Part shown: positions 1 to 8,439 of the stretch, piece after piece | Numbering within the stretch: the first letter of the stretch is position 1 | How the letters are laid out: each line of letters begins with the position of its first letter | NCBI GenBank assembly: GCA_044340485.1 | Contig: JBIITN010000001.1 | Location: 78,846 to 142,845 of the forward strand | Length of the DNA: 64,000 nucleotides | Origin: UBA2093 sp044340485 | GTDB lineage: Bacteria > Actinomycetota > Acidimicrobiia > Acidimicrobiales > Ilumatobacteraceae | Direction: 5' to 3' | Notes under the pieces: generated by a model | Databases searched by the model: none | Told to the model about the DNA's origin: nothing | What the model saw: only the letters and a program-made list of their open reading frames with translations | Translations under genes and position numbers: made by a program

Positions 1-130
1 ACAGCACCACTGCTCCACACTGAGGCAAGACAGCCCATTCATAGGCGACCCCAACCGGCAACTCGTCACTGGTGATCTCATACCACTCATGTGCCGAGGG
101 TGGTGTGGTTGCAGAAAAAGGGCGGTGCAC
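1..130 (-). CDS. Partial MoaE-like molybdopterin synthase catalytic subunit (N-terminal part)
   Basis: A reading frame runs from a GTG at 128-130 to the window edge without a stop, giving about 43 residues. It ends in YEWAVLPQCGAVVL, which resembles the start of MoaE proteins (an acidic lead-in, then GAVVxFxGxVR). MoaE is the large subunit of molybdopterin synthase, which adds sulfur to precursor Z in molybdenum cofactor synthesis. The frame stays open upstream of the GTG for about 14 codons, so the start is uncertain. It is divergent from the gene at 189. The call rests on a short stretch only; the decisive VR(D/N) region lies outside the window. Confidence 0.5.
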   Translation of the reverse strand, partial: MHRPFSATTPPSAHEWYEITSDELPVGVAYEWAVLPQCGAVVL

Positions 131-188
131 AATTACAGCGTATCCCCGACGACACAGCAGAACGATTGATGATTAGCCTGTTATCCCT

Positions 189-1034
189 GTGAGTCACGAT
201 GAGTTTGATAATCCCAACTCGGCCCCAGTGCCTCCATATGATCGCCAATGGCGTCATCCCAGCGAAGTAGCTCACGACCAGCGACGTCAATATGAAACCG
301 CAGTGTCTGCACCACCACTCAGTAAACGCATTGCGTTGGCGTCTATCACTGTCAGTCTCGTCTGTTCGTTAGCTTTGCTCTCTGTCACTATCCCGAAGGG
401 TGTCGGTGGTCTCACATCGGACGACTCTGTTCCCGACACAACAGTGGTTCGTTCTCCGATTGCAACAAAAGTAAAAAATGCCACGGCGGCCGTTGGACAA
501 TCGAACGAAAATGATTCAGTACGGGCCCTCGCCGTTGGCGACAGTGATCTCATGATTGCATCAACCGACACCATGAATGCAGATGGCACCATTCCGATCA
601 CAACCGACGATGGCGAAACTATTCAGTGCCACATACTCGCTCGTGATGAGGCAACTGGGCTTGCGATTCTTGATCTTCCTAACACAAATAATTCTTCCCC
701 ACGCTGGGTGGGGATCGCAGATGATGACGCCGTCAACGAATTTGATATCAACGATTTGATGGTCATCGAACCAATCACTGGCATTGCGGTGTCGGGACAG
801 TTAAGTATTTCAAGTGCAACGATTGATCCCGCAACAACTACTGGTGCAGTCCCTCTAGATGTCGACATTCAAATCAATGGTGTTGCGGTAGTAGTCAATA
901 AGAAATCAAAAGTTGTCGGAGTGGCATTCACTCGTAATCATGCAACGTGGATGTTGCCAATGAAAACCGTGCGGAAACTAATTAATGACGCGCACGCCGC
1001 ACGCGCCGTACAGCAGCAAATATCGACGCAATAA
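189..1034 (+). CDS. Membrane-anchored trypsin/HtrA-like protein lacking catalytic residues
   Basis: 281 aa from a GTG start. The N-terminus carries YDRQWRHPSEV, a motif I associate with actinobacterial membrane-anchored S1C-type proteins. A single membrane segment follows at about residues 48-67. The rest resembles a trypsin-like fold: a strand pattern, then DEATGLAILDL (where HtrA proteins have the catalytic Asp region D(l)AvLkv), and a final GVAFTRNHATWMLPMKTVRKL like the HtrA tail preceding PDZ. I see no TNxHV histidine and no GNSGG serine, so the active site looks lost. A role as a binding or scaffold protein facing outside is inference. The 3' end overlaps the convergent epimerase gene by 53 nt. 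Confidence 0.55.
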   Translation: MSHDEFDNPNSAPVPPYDRQWRHPSEVAHDQRRQYETAVSAPPLSKRIALASITVSLVCSLALLSVTIPKGVGGLTSDDSVPDTTVVRSPIATKVKNATAAVGQSNENDSVRALAVGDSDLMIASTDTMNADGTIPITTDDGETIQCHILARDEATGLAILDLPNTNNSSPRWVGIADDDAVNEFDINDLMVIEPITGIAVSGQLSISSATIDPATTTGAVPLDVDIQINGVAVVVNKKSKVVGVAFTRNHATWMLPMKTVRKLINDAHAARAVQQQISTQ

Positions 1035-1857
1035 CTGCAAGTGCGGTGACACTCATTGCGCCAAGTGAAAGTTCTTGACGACGTTTCGCACTTAACGTAC
1101 TCACCCACGAACCAGTAGTGCCCTCAACATAGGCCTCTTCGTTACTTACTCGTGCCGACCAGCCAAGTGCTCGCAGTTTTTCATTTGACACAACCCAGCT
1201 ATGACGTGTGTATTGACGAAGACCCGGTGGAATGGGGCCACGTTGCAAACGCCAACGCATGACATCGACTATGTCGCGCGCCCAACTTGGTAATTTCACC
1301 TGCAACGGCTGGGCGGCAAGTTCTCCGAGACGCTCACCACTAATTGCCCCATCAGGCGCAACATTGAATACGCCATCTGGTTTCACCATTTGCGCTAGCG
1401 CAATGGCACTTTCCAAATCATCAAAGTGCAGGAATTGTGCAGACATCACAGAACCCACAGACTCACTGCTCACAGCATGTGCAAGCGCCAACACGAGACG
1501 TGAATTACCGCGTGGCACAACAACGGGCGCCGGACGCAACACCGTTGCCGTTCGTCCTGGTCGCAAGGTGCGCCATTGCTCCACTAACGCTTCGGCCGTC
1601 AAACACGAGACAGCAAAGGTAAATGATGGCACCGGACGTACAACGTCGTCTTCGCTGAGTGGCGATGGATTGTTCTCCCACGCGCCATAGACCATCGCTG
1701 ATGAGACCAAAATGACGTGATTGTGATCGCCACGGTCGGCATCTTCCAAGAAGGCACGCACCTTGTCGGTCGAAATATCGCTGCCGTTAGCGTCCACCAC
1801 ATCGTCACAACGAAAAATTGGCGAGACGCCGTTGATCTGCACTGTGGTAGTCGACAT
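982..1857 (-). CDS. NAD-dependent epimerase/dehydratase-like protein, N-terminally short
   Basis: 291 aa. Residues 50-80 contain VILVSSAMVYGAWENNPS, the Ser...Tyr region of extended SDR epimerases, followed by TVLRPAPVVVPRG and a substrate-domain HFDDLESAIALA. The usual N-terminal GxxGxxG Rossmann motif is missing: the protein begins almost directly at the beta-4 region, and no in-frame extension is possible because the divergent gene at 1893 begins 35 nt upstream. The Tyr-xxx-Lys lysine is also not seen. A C-terminal membrane segment (about 265-282) ends in RRVRRARH. It therefore looks like a membrane-attached, cofactor-poor SDR relative. Its substrate is unknown. Confidence 0.55.
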   Translation of the reverse strand: MSTTTVQINGVSPIFRCDDVVDANGSDISTDKVRAFLEDADRGDHNHVILVSSAMVYGAWENNPSPLSEDDVVRPVPSFTFAVSCLTAEALVEQWRTLRPGRTATVLRPAPVVVPRGNSRLVLALAHAVSSESVGSVMSAQFLHFDDLESAIALAQMVKPDGVFNVAPDGAISGERLGELAAQPLQVKLPSWARDIVDVMRWRLQRGPIPPGLRQYTRHSWVVSNEKLRALGWSARVSNEEAYVEGTTGSWVSTLSAKRRQELSLGAMSVTALAVIASIFAAVRRVRRARH

Positions 1858-1892
1858 GCAACTGAGGCTAACGCGCCATAGCCTTTGTCAGC

Positions 1893-3080
1893 ATGGGCGA
1901 TGAACCAGAAGAGAACAATCCATTTCCTTTTGGTGGAATGCCCTTTTTTGCTGATCTTGCGAAATCTCTGTCCGCCCAAGGGCCGTTGAACTGGGACGTC
2001 GCAACTCAAACCGCCGCGATGGCCGCTGTGGGAGACACACCAGACCCGCAACCCGATCCAGCAATCCGTTTTGTATTCAACGATCTCGCTCATGTCGCCG
2101 ACATGCACGTACGCGACGTCACCGGTTTGCCAACTGGCACTCGTGACACACACAGCGAGATACACACCACCACTCGCGCGCTATGGGCACACCGCACCCT
2201 CACAGATTTCCGTCCTTTGTTTACCGAACTTGCCACATCTCTGTCACAGCAACCTAATTCCGCTGATGACTCTGCAGACACCGACCCGCTTGCAGCGATG
2301 CTTAACAATCTCTCGACCATGATGGCGCCTGCCATGATGGGAATGTCCATTGGTTCGATGATTGGCGCACTCGCACAGAAAGCTTTTGGACAATACAACT
2401 TGCCATTGGCCCGTCCATTGTCATCAGACATCCTTGTAGTGCCGACAACAATTGATCGCTTCGCAAGTGAATGGAGTTTGTCCGCCGACGACGTGCGCAT
2501 GTGGGTGCTCATTCACGAGTTGTCCTCGCATGCAATTCTCAATACCGACGCAGTTGCAATGGGTATTACTGATTTAGTGACTAAACATGTTGGCGCGTTC
2601 CGTCCTGATCCCGGCGCAATCATTGATCAACTCTCGGGGCTCGATCCATCTGATCCAGAAGCGTTGACAAAAGTACAAGATATCTTTGGTAGCCCAGCCG
2701 CAATGCTGGGTGCGGTGCGATCACCCGAACAAGAACACATGGCGCCACTCCTCGACGCTCATGTCAGTGCAGTTATTGCCTACATCGATTTTGTCGTCGA
2801 CAAGGTGTGCTCGCGTGTTCTCGGATCATCAGCTCACATTGCAGAAGCGGCGCGGCGACGCCGGATCGAGTTACACGAAGACACCGCGATGATCGAACAA
2901 CTATTAGGTCTTTCACTGAACTCGACACAACTACAGCGTGGCCGAGCATTCGTTCAAGGCGTTGTGGAACGATCGGGTGATACAGCGGTGTCGCAACTGG
3001 TGGAAAAGGCAGACAATTTGCCCACCCCTAACGAGATCGACGCACCCGGTTTATGGCTTGCGAGACTCGAGATCCAGTAG
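1893..3080 (+). CDS. DUF2342 zinc-metalloprotease-like protein (F420-associated family)
   Basis: 395 aa, ATG start. The overall plan fits the actinobacterial DUF2342 'zinc-dependent metalloprotease / coenzyme F420 biosynthesis-associated' family: Gly/Met-rich MMAPAMMGMSIGSMIGALAQ, RFASEWSLSADDVRMWVLIHELSSHAI in the middle, and a C-terminal LLGLSLNSTQLQRGRAFVQ. The family's zinc motif is HExxH. Here it reads HELSSH, so the second His is one residue out of register or replaced by Ser, and metal binding is doubtful. Function in the family is not established. The 3' end overlaps the convergent MFS gene by 53 nt. Divergent from the epimerase-like gene. Confidence 0.7.
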   Translation: MGDEPEENNPFPFGGMPFFADLAKSLSAQGPLNWDVATQTAAMAAVGDTPDPQPDPAIRFVFNDLAHVADMHVRDVTGLPTGTRDTHSEIHTTTRALWAHRTLTDFRPLFTELATSLSQQPNSADDSADTDPLAAMLNNLSTMMAPAMMGMSIGSMIGALAQKAFGQYNLPLARPLSSDILVVPTTIDRFASEWSLSADDVRMWVLIHELSSHAILNTDAVAMGITDLVTKHVGAFRPDPGAIIDQLSGLDPSDPEALTKVQDIFGSPAAMLGAVRSPEQEHMAPLLDAHVSAVIAYIDFVVDKVCSRVLGSSAHIAEAARRRRIELHEDTAMIEQLLGLSLNSTQLQRGRAFVQGVVERSGDTAVSQLVEKADNLPTPNEIDAPGLWLARLEIQ

Positions 3081-4287
3081 AACCTCTCGGCGGTTTGTGC
3101 CACGAACTGCTCTTTGTCGCGCGCCAAAAATACAGACACCCTCCAACACCTGCCAGCCCCACCATATAAAAACCGCGACTTCCGCTGGGAGTCAAAATCA
3201 CCGGGATTAGTCCGGCAAGAACCCACGCCATCTGATTGTGTGTTTCAAAACGAGCAAATGCACGACCTCGGTTTGCATCGGGTGCTCCACTTTGCACTGT
3301 CGCTTCAAACGCGAGTTTGCCAATTGCAGCAGATGCATTAACGACACCAGCAAGCAAGATGCCTGCAAAGAAGCGACCGCTGAATCCGCTCAACAAACCA
3401 CCGACTGCAACCATCGCCACCGATAGCAACAACATGTTCTCCACTTTCATGCGTTGACGCAGGTTGGGGGCCGTAAAGTTTGCGATTAATGTGCACAGCG
3501 ATGCAAAACCGATCGCCACTCCAAACCACACAGTGCCGGCAATCTCGGTGCGTAGCCAGAAAGCAAGATGGAAAAACATAAATCCAGTGGTGCCACGTAA
3601 GACCATCATTGTGCGAGCAGCTCGTAACACTTCAGGAGAGTGCAATTCCTGCCATTCGATTTCTTCAATTGGTTTATCTGCAATACGAATCTTCGGTAAT
3701 TTCATGGCGTTGAAAAAGGCGACAACGAAGACCACCGAACTCATGAACAGCGTCGCTTCGGTGCTCACAAACTGAATGATGCCAGCTGGGACAACAGCCA
3801 TAAATCCGACGATGCCAGCTATTTGTCCAAGGCGACTGTTTGCCTCCACTAGTGCCTTATCGTTTTTTACCGTGGCTGGTACCAAAGCAGACTTGCTGAT
3901 CGCATATGTTTTTGACAAGACCAATGCGCCAAATGCGAGCGGAAAGATAGCCAAACTGTCGTAGTAATACATCATCGCAATCATCACTGCGGCGCGAGCA
4001 AGGGCGACCAACATCACGACAAATCGCTGACCACCTTTTATCTTGTCGAGAAACGGTGCAATGAGTGGAGCGAGTAAAGCAAATGGCGCCATGGACATCG
4101 CAAGAAACAAAATGACCTGTGTTCGAGCTGCGTCTGGACTGATAGACAAAAACAACGAGTCAGCCAACGACACGGCCATAATCGCCTCACCAGCAATCAT
4201 CAATGCATGAACACGCCCTAAACGCTGGAAAGGAGTGGCGTCCGGTAGGCCCGGTCCGCGCACCATTCGTGAGGGCCGATCATTCAT
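3028..4287 (-). CDS. MFS family transporter
   Basis: 419 aa if started at the ATG at 4287; a GTG three codons upstream (4296) is also possible. About 11-12 hydrophobic segments are evident, with the typical MFS half-repeat and a cytoplasmic loop after segment 2 (PFLDKIKGGQRF, resembling the MFS D-x-x-x-x-R/K-R/G motif). The first half is rich in small residues near VPATVKNDKALVEANSRL, a stretch seen in MFS proteins of the drug/macrolide-exporter type. Substrate cannot be predicted. The C-terminus is basic (RRSR). It stands alone, convergent with the DUF2342 gene and followed on the same strand, about 78 nt after upstream regX3 terminates in the other direction of reading, by no obvious partner. 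Confidence 0.75.
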   Translation of the reverse strand: MNDRPSRMVRGPGLPDATPFQRLGRVHALMIAGEAIMAVSLADSLFLSISPDAARTQVILFLAMSMAPFALLAPLIAPFLDKIKGGQRFVVMLVALARAAVMIAMMYYYDSLAIFPLAFGALVLSKTYAISKSALVPATVKNDKALVEANSRLGQIAGIVGFMAVVPAGIIQFVSTEATLFMSSVVFVVAFFNAMKLPKIRIADKPIEEIEWQELHSPEVLRAARTMMVLRGTTGFMFFHLAFWLRTEIAGTVWFGVAIGFASLCTLIANFTAPNLRQRMKVENMLLLSVAMVAVGGLLSGFSGRFFAGILLAGVVNASAAIGKLAFEATVQSGAPDANRGRAFARFETHNQMAWVLAGLIPVILTPSGSRGFYMVGLAGVGGCLYFWRATKSSSWHKPPRGSTGSRVSQAINRVRRSR

Positions 4288-4365
4288 TTGTGCCACTCTA
4301 CGCCGAGCGATCGTGCTGATTCATCCCCTGCTGACCTTGTGACAGATCTGTCAGATATTTGCGTA

Positions 4366-5073
4366 TCAGGAACGTCGCTTTTCGAATTTGTATCCCAAAC
4401 CTCTGATCGTCACGATTCGTTTGGGATTAGCTGGGTCTTTTTCGATTTTCGCGCGGATCCGTTTGATATGAACATCGAGTGTCTTCGTGTCGCCAACGTA
4501 ATCACTTCCCCACACGCGATCAATCAGCACCTCGCGAGTGAGAACACGGCCGGCATTTACTGCCAACAAATACAACAGTTCAAATTCTTTTAACGGCATG
4601 TTGACTTCAACCGAATCGACCGACACAACATGTTGATCGGGATCAATGACAATCGAATCAACTTCCACCACCGAGGTTGTAATCACTTCGATCTCGCCAG
4701 TTGCGTCTGCGATGCGACGAAGAGCAGCGCGCATACGGGCAACCAGTTCTCGCATCCGGTACGGCTTCGTCACGTAGTCGTCGGCTCCAACTTCAAGGCC
4801 GACGACAGTGTCAATTTCCTCAGATTTTGCGGTCACCATGATGATCGGAACCTGGCTGGTTTTACGTATCTCTCGACACACATCAATGCCCGACATCTTC
4901 GGCAACATCACATCCAATAAGACAAGGTCCGGGGAGTGCGCAGCAAACACTGCCAGCGCCTCTTCTCCATCTCGGGCCACGACAACATCAAACCCTTCGC
5001 GCGACAAACCAATCTGTAACGCTTCTACAAATGAAGGCTCATCTTCTACTAGTAACACAATGGGGTTCGACAC
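4366..5073 (-). CDS. regX3: OmpR/PhoB-family response regulator, RegX3-like
   Basis: 235 aa. The receiver domain (1-120) has the acidic pocket E10-D11, phospho-acceptor Asp54 in LLDVMLPKMSG, a Thr in IIMVTAK and Lys in DDYVTKPY. The C-terminal winged helix (about 130-232) ends with the OmpR signature VHIKRIRAKIEKDP and TIRGLGYKFE. In actinobacteria this regulator answers phosphate starvation. The GTG start abuts the TAA of the kinase gene with no spacer, so translation is coupled. It is the last gene of the ppk-kinase-regulator operon, which supports a phosphate/polyphosphate role; orthology to RegX3 versus PhoP is inferred. Confidence 0.9.
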   Translation of the reverse strand: MSNPIVLLVEDEPSFVEALQIGLSREGFDVVVARDGEEALAVFAAHSPDLVLLDVMLPKMSGIDVCREIRKTSQVPIIMVTAKSEEIDTVVGLEVGADDYVTKPYRMRELVARMRAALRRIADATGEIEVITTSVVEVDSIVIDPDQHVVSVDSVEVNMPLKEFELLYLLAVNAGRVLTREVLIDRVWGSDYVGDTKTLDVHIKRIRAKIEKDPANPKRIVTIRGLGYKFEKRRS

Positions 5074-6246
5074 TTACGCCTCCGTGAATGATTGATTGAG
5101 GTGCGGTGCTTCGGTGAGTGTTTCACCTTGTAATCCTGAACCCGACCGCACAGTCGTAGGCAGAACAAAAATAAACGAAGATCCTTGACCAGATACCGAT
5201 TCCACTACAACTTCGCCGCGATGAATAATCGCGACATGTCGCACAATTGCAAGGCCTAACCCTGACCCACCGGTATCGCGACTGCGCGCGTCATCTACTC
5301 GGTAAAACCGCTCGAAAATACGATCAATGTGTTCGGGAGAAATACCGACACCAGTATCGGTCACTCGCACTGCAACCTGATCATTCGTATCGGAAATATC
5401 GACATCAACCGACGCGTTCTCGTTGCTGTACTTCACAGCATTCTCCACCAAATTCGCAATAGCAGACACTAATTGGCGATCATCGCCGGCGATAAGGCCA
5501 ATCTTAGACATCTTGTTTGCCACATTGATCGTGACGTTACGTGTGCTGGCAAATGGAATAACACGAGCCACCGCCTCGCGAGTGACCCGTTCAATGTCAA
5601 CAGACTGGTTGATCATTCGACGACCAAACTCAATGCGCGCAAGTTCGAGCAAGTCATCGATGGTGTGTGCCACTCGTTGTGATTCCATCACCATGCGCTC
5701 GGCAAGTCGCTTTCCAACATCGTCATTAACTTGCATCGCCAGTGTTTCCGCAAGAATTGATAAAGCACCCACTGGCGTTTTCAGTTCATGGCTGATGTTT
5801 GCCACAAAATCGGTACGAATACGATCAATCAATGCTCGCTCACTGAGGTCTTCCACAAAAAGTGCAACGTCGCCTTGAGTCAACACCATCGTGTGCATGT
5901 CAAGCATGCGTGGGCGCTTCCCTTGAATGTCGAGAGTAAGTTGGCTTTCCTTACCAGAACGTGCTTCGGCGAGAAGAGATTCGACATTGCGCTGAAATCG
6001 AGTGTTGCCTGGCGCACCTGGTTCAAAGAGATGTGCAAACGATCTATTTGTCCAACGCTGAACGCCGTTGGCCGATGTGATCAAGACTCCAATAGGTAAT
6101 GAATCAAACACTTCCTGCAGTTGAACCGCAGAAAGTTGATTCGCGTTTGATGAAGTTGATGGTGGCACCATCGTGATAGCAGTGTCTGTGGCAAGTGTAC
6201 GATCACTGCCTGTGGCGATGGATTTACGAGAACGCCATCTGCTCAT
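5074..6246 (-). CDS. senX3: PAS-containing sensor histidine kinase, SenX3/PhoR-like, without membrane segments
   Basis: 390 aa. A PAS-like domain occupies about 38-135 (LQEVFDSLPIGVLITSANG). The HisKA motif ISHELKTP places the phospho-His at 153. ATPase boxes follow: NLVENAVKYS (N), DTGVGI (G1), FERFYR (F) and GGSGLGLAIV (G2). SenX3 and PhoR proteins normally start with one or two membrane helices. Here the N-terminal 37 residues are polar, and the start overlaps ppk by ATGA, so no longer form is available. It is probably a cytoplasmic sensor that relies on a partner or on an internal signal. Partner regulator lies immediately downstream. Confidence 0.88.
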   Translation of the reverse strand: MSRWRSRKSIATGSDRTLATDTAITMVPPSTSSNANQLSAVQLQEVFDSLPIGVLITSANGVQRWTNRSFAHLFEPGAPGNTRFQRNVESLLAEARSGKESQLTLDIQGKRPRMLDMHTMVLTQGDVALFVEDLSERALIDRIRTDFVANISHELKTPVGALSILAETLAMQVNDDVGKRLAERMVMESQRVAHTIDDLLELARIEFGRRMINQSVDIERVTREAVARVIPFASTRNVTINVANKMSKIGLIAGDDRQLVSAIANLVENAVKYSNENASVDVDISDTNDQVAVRVTDTGVGISPEHIDRIFERFYRVDDARSRDTGGSGLGLAIVRHVAIIHRGEVVVESVSGQGSSFIFVLPTTVRSGSGLQGETLTEAPHLNQSFTEA

Positions 6247-8321
6247 GTAAGGCTCTGTTCACCGGCTGGAATTCCTAGTCGAACTTGTTGCTCGGCCGCC
6301 CACGAATACAGTTGAAATTGCGAATCATTTGATGTTGTGAAATCATCAGGCCCCACGCGCAACCAACGTCCGTCATGTTGCATCTCGAACGCAACAATGT
6401 CATTGGCGAAAAGGTGATCAATGGTTTCATCTAGCCATCGTTGGTGTTTCTCATGTTCGATAGGAGTTAATACTTCAACTCGTTTGTCAAGATTTCGCGG
6501 CATGAGATCGGCCGACCCAATGAGATACAACGGAGAGCCATCGGGTGATCCGTGCCCGAAACGGTACAAACGCGAATGTTCGAGATAACGACCGAGAATG
6601 GAACGTACCTGGATATTTCCCTGCTCAACTACGCCAGGTCGTAAGCAACAAATACCTCGCACTAAAAGTCGCACACGGACTCCGGCTTCTGCGGCCGCAT
6701 ACAAGAGTTCAACCATTTCCGGATCAGCAATTGCATTTACCTTGATGGTGATTTCACCATCTGTTCCGCGAGCTGTCTCATTGCGAATCAAACGACCTAT
6801 TTCAGGTCGTAAGTATTGAGGCGCAATTACCAATTTCGAATACTCAGGGTCACGTCCGAAACCAGTCAAAGTGTTGAATAGTTGGGTGACATCTTCGCCA
6901 ATGTCTTCTGAACACGTGAAGTAGCCCAAATCTTCATACACGCGCGCGGTTTTGGAGTTGTAGTTGCCCGTGCCAATGTGCACATACCGTCGTAAGCCAC
7001 CTGCTTCTTCGCGCACCACCAAAACACATTTGCTATGAGTTTTTAAGCCCACGAGCCCATACATCACGTGTACGCCCGCACGTTCAAGTTCTTTGGCCCA
7101 ATGCACATTCGCTTCTTCATCAAAACGCGCCTTCAGTTCGATAAGAACCACTACCTGTACTCCGCGCTCGGCAGCGGTAATCAGGCTTCGCGCAATGGGG
7201 CTGTCGCCCGATGTGCGATACAAGGTGATCTTGATCGCGCGCACGTGTGGATCAAGAGCAGCCTGCTCCACGAATTTCTCGGTTGACGAAGCAAACGACT
7301 CGTACGGATGATGAACCAAAATCTGTCGTTCCCTAATCACCTGAAACATTGATTGCCCGGTGGCCTCGGCGACCGCCAAGCGCCCTGGCACCACTGGTAA
7401 CCACGGTTCGTCACGGGCATCTTCAATTTCAAGCGACGCCAGTTGCGCCAATGCTGACAAAGCAAGCGGTGCGCGATGATGCGACACATCAACTGGCTCC
7501 AAATCCATTTCTTCGGTTAGCAACGCCAACGTTCGCTCATCAATGTTGTCGCTGACATCCAGTTTTACGGCACGTCCAAAACGGCGCCGACGAAGCTCCA
7601 TCTCAACGGCCTGCAACAAATCTTCTGCTTCGTCTTCATCAACTGTGAGGTCGGCATTTCGAGTGACGCGGAACATCACAACTTGTCCGATCTCCATACC
7701 TGGAAACAACCAATCAAGATGGGCTCCAATGACACGTTCAACAGGGATGAATCGACCTGGCGATGCTTCTTGAAAACGCTTCAAAAAGGTAGGCACTTTT
7801 ACTCGCGCAAAACGTTCTTCTTTAGTACGCGGATCTCGCACTGTGACACCGATACTGAGCGCAAGACTCGACACGTATGGGAATGGATGCGCCGTGTCAA
7901 TCGCAATGGGTGTTAGCACTGGGTAGATGTTCTGTTCAAATTCACGCGAAAGTTGCTTTTGTTCAACTTCGTCTAGTTCGTCCCAGTCGCACAGTCGAAC
8001 ACCACGTTCCACCAATTGCGGTAACAGCGTGTTCAACAGCAATTCTTCTTGTTCGTCTATGAGTGACTCGACACGCTTGGCAATTTCTTTCAACTGTCGC
8101 GATGGCGAAAGCCCGTCATGACTTGGCTTTACGATTCCGGCTGCTACTTGGTCTTTCAGCGCTGCAACACGAACTTGATAGAACTCATCCAAGTTGGAGG
8201 AAAAGATTCCGCAAAATTTCACTCGTTCGAGAAGCGGGATCGACTCTTCGTGGGCAAGCGCCAAAACGCGTGCATTGAAATCAAGCCAACTCAGTTCGCG
8301 GTTTCCGAACCGGTCACTCAT
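6243..8321 (-). CDS. ppk1: Polyphosphate kinase 1
   Basis: 692 aa, the normal length for PPK1. It makes polyphosphate from ATP reversibly. The N-terminal ELSWLDFNARVLALA and SNLDEFYQVRVAAL blocks and the catalytic YVHIGTGNYNSKTARVYEDLG (autophosphorylated His) are intact, as are KITLYRTSGDSPI and the second His region ending VEVLTPIE. It is the first gene of an operon with the kinase and regulator genes (4-nt ATGA overlap). The start codon has no clear Shine-Dalgarno. PHO-box-like repeats lie 64-96 nt upstream, suggesting phosphate-responsive control of the whole operon. Confidence 0.97.
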   Translation of the reverse strand: MSDRFGNRELSWLDFNARVLALAHEESIPLLERVKFCGIFSSNLDEFYQVRVAALKDQVAAGIVKPSHDGLSPSRQLKEIAKRVESLIDEQEELLLNTLLPQLVERGVRLCDWDELDEVEQKQLSREFEQNIYPVLTPIAIDTAHPFPYVSSLALSIGVTVRDPRTKEERFARVKVPTFLKRFQEASPGRFIPVERVIGAHLDWLFPGMEIGQVVMFRVTRNADLTVDEDEAEDLLQAVEMELRRRRFGRAVKLDVSDNIDERTLALLTEEMDLEPVDVSHHRAPLALSALAQLASLEIEDARDEPWLPVVPGRLAVAEATGQSMFQVIRERQILVHHPYESFASSTEKFVEQAALDPHVRAIKITLYRTSGDSPIARSLITAAERGVQVVVLIELKARFDEEANVHWAKELERAGVHVMYGLVGLKTHSKCVLVVREEAGGLRRYVHIGTGNYNSKTARVYEDLGYFTCSEDIGEDVTQLFNTLTGFGRDPEYSKLVIAPQYLRPEIGRLIRNETARGTDGEITIKVNAIADPEMVELLYAAAEAGVRVRLLVRGICCLRPGVVEQGNIQVRSILGRYLEHSRLYRFGHGSPDGSPLYLIGSADLMPRNLDKRVEVLTPIEHEKHQRWLDETIDHLFANDIVAFEMQHDGRWLRVGPDDFTTSNDSQFQLYSWAAEQQVRLGIPAGEQSLT

Positions 8322-8384
8322 AGAAACGAAGGGTAATGAAGTAAACGGCAGTCATCACTTCTTATTAGGAGTCTCATACGAGAA

Positions 8385-8417
8385 TTCACCTGGCGGCAAC
8401 CTTTTCGTCACCTGACA
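8385..8417 (+). promoter_or_regulatory. Three 11-nt direct repeats, PHO-box-like
   Basis: TTCACCT at 8385, GCAACCT at 8396 and GTCACCT at 8407 are spaced exactly 11 nt apart. Actinobacterial PhoP boxes are tandem 11-nt units whose conserved core is GTTCACC, so the spacing and core agree (the middle unit is weaker). They sit 64-96 nt upstream of ppk, read on the strand opposite to transcription. Binding by the operon's own regulator is inference. Confidence 0.5.
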
Positions 8418-8439
8418 CATCGTGCCTGTGCGAGAGGAT

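Noticed and set aside
172..189. 16 of 18 bases match the I-SceI homing endonuclease site (reverse strand).
   Set aside because: The natural I-SceI site is a piece of large-subunit rRNA, and part of this match is a common rRNA-like word. No intein, group I intron or homing endonuclease gene is near, so I treat it as chance.
4297..4365. Possible terminator or regulator site between the MFS gene and regX3.
   Set aside because: Only a short imperfect CTGAC/GTCAG-type match; no stable stem with T-run was found.
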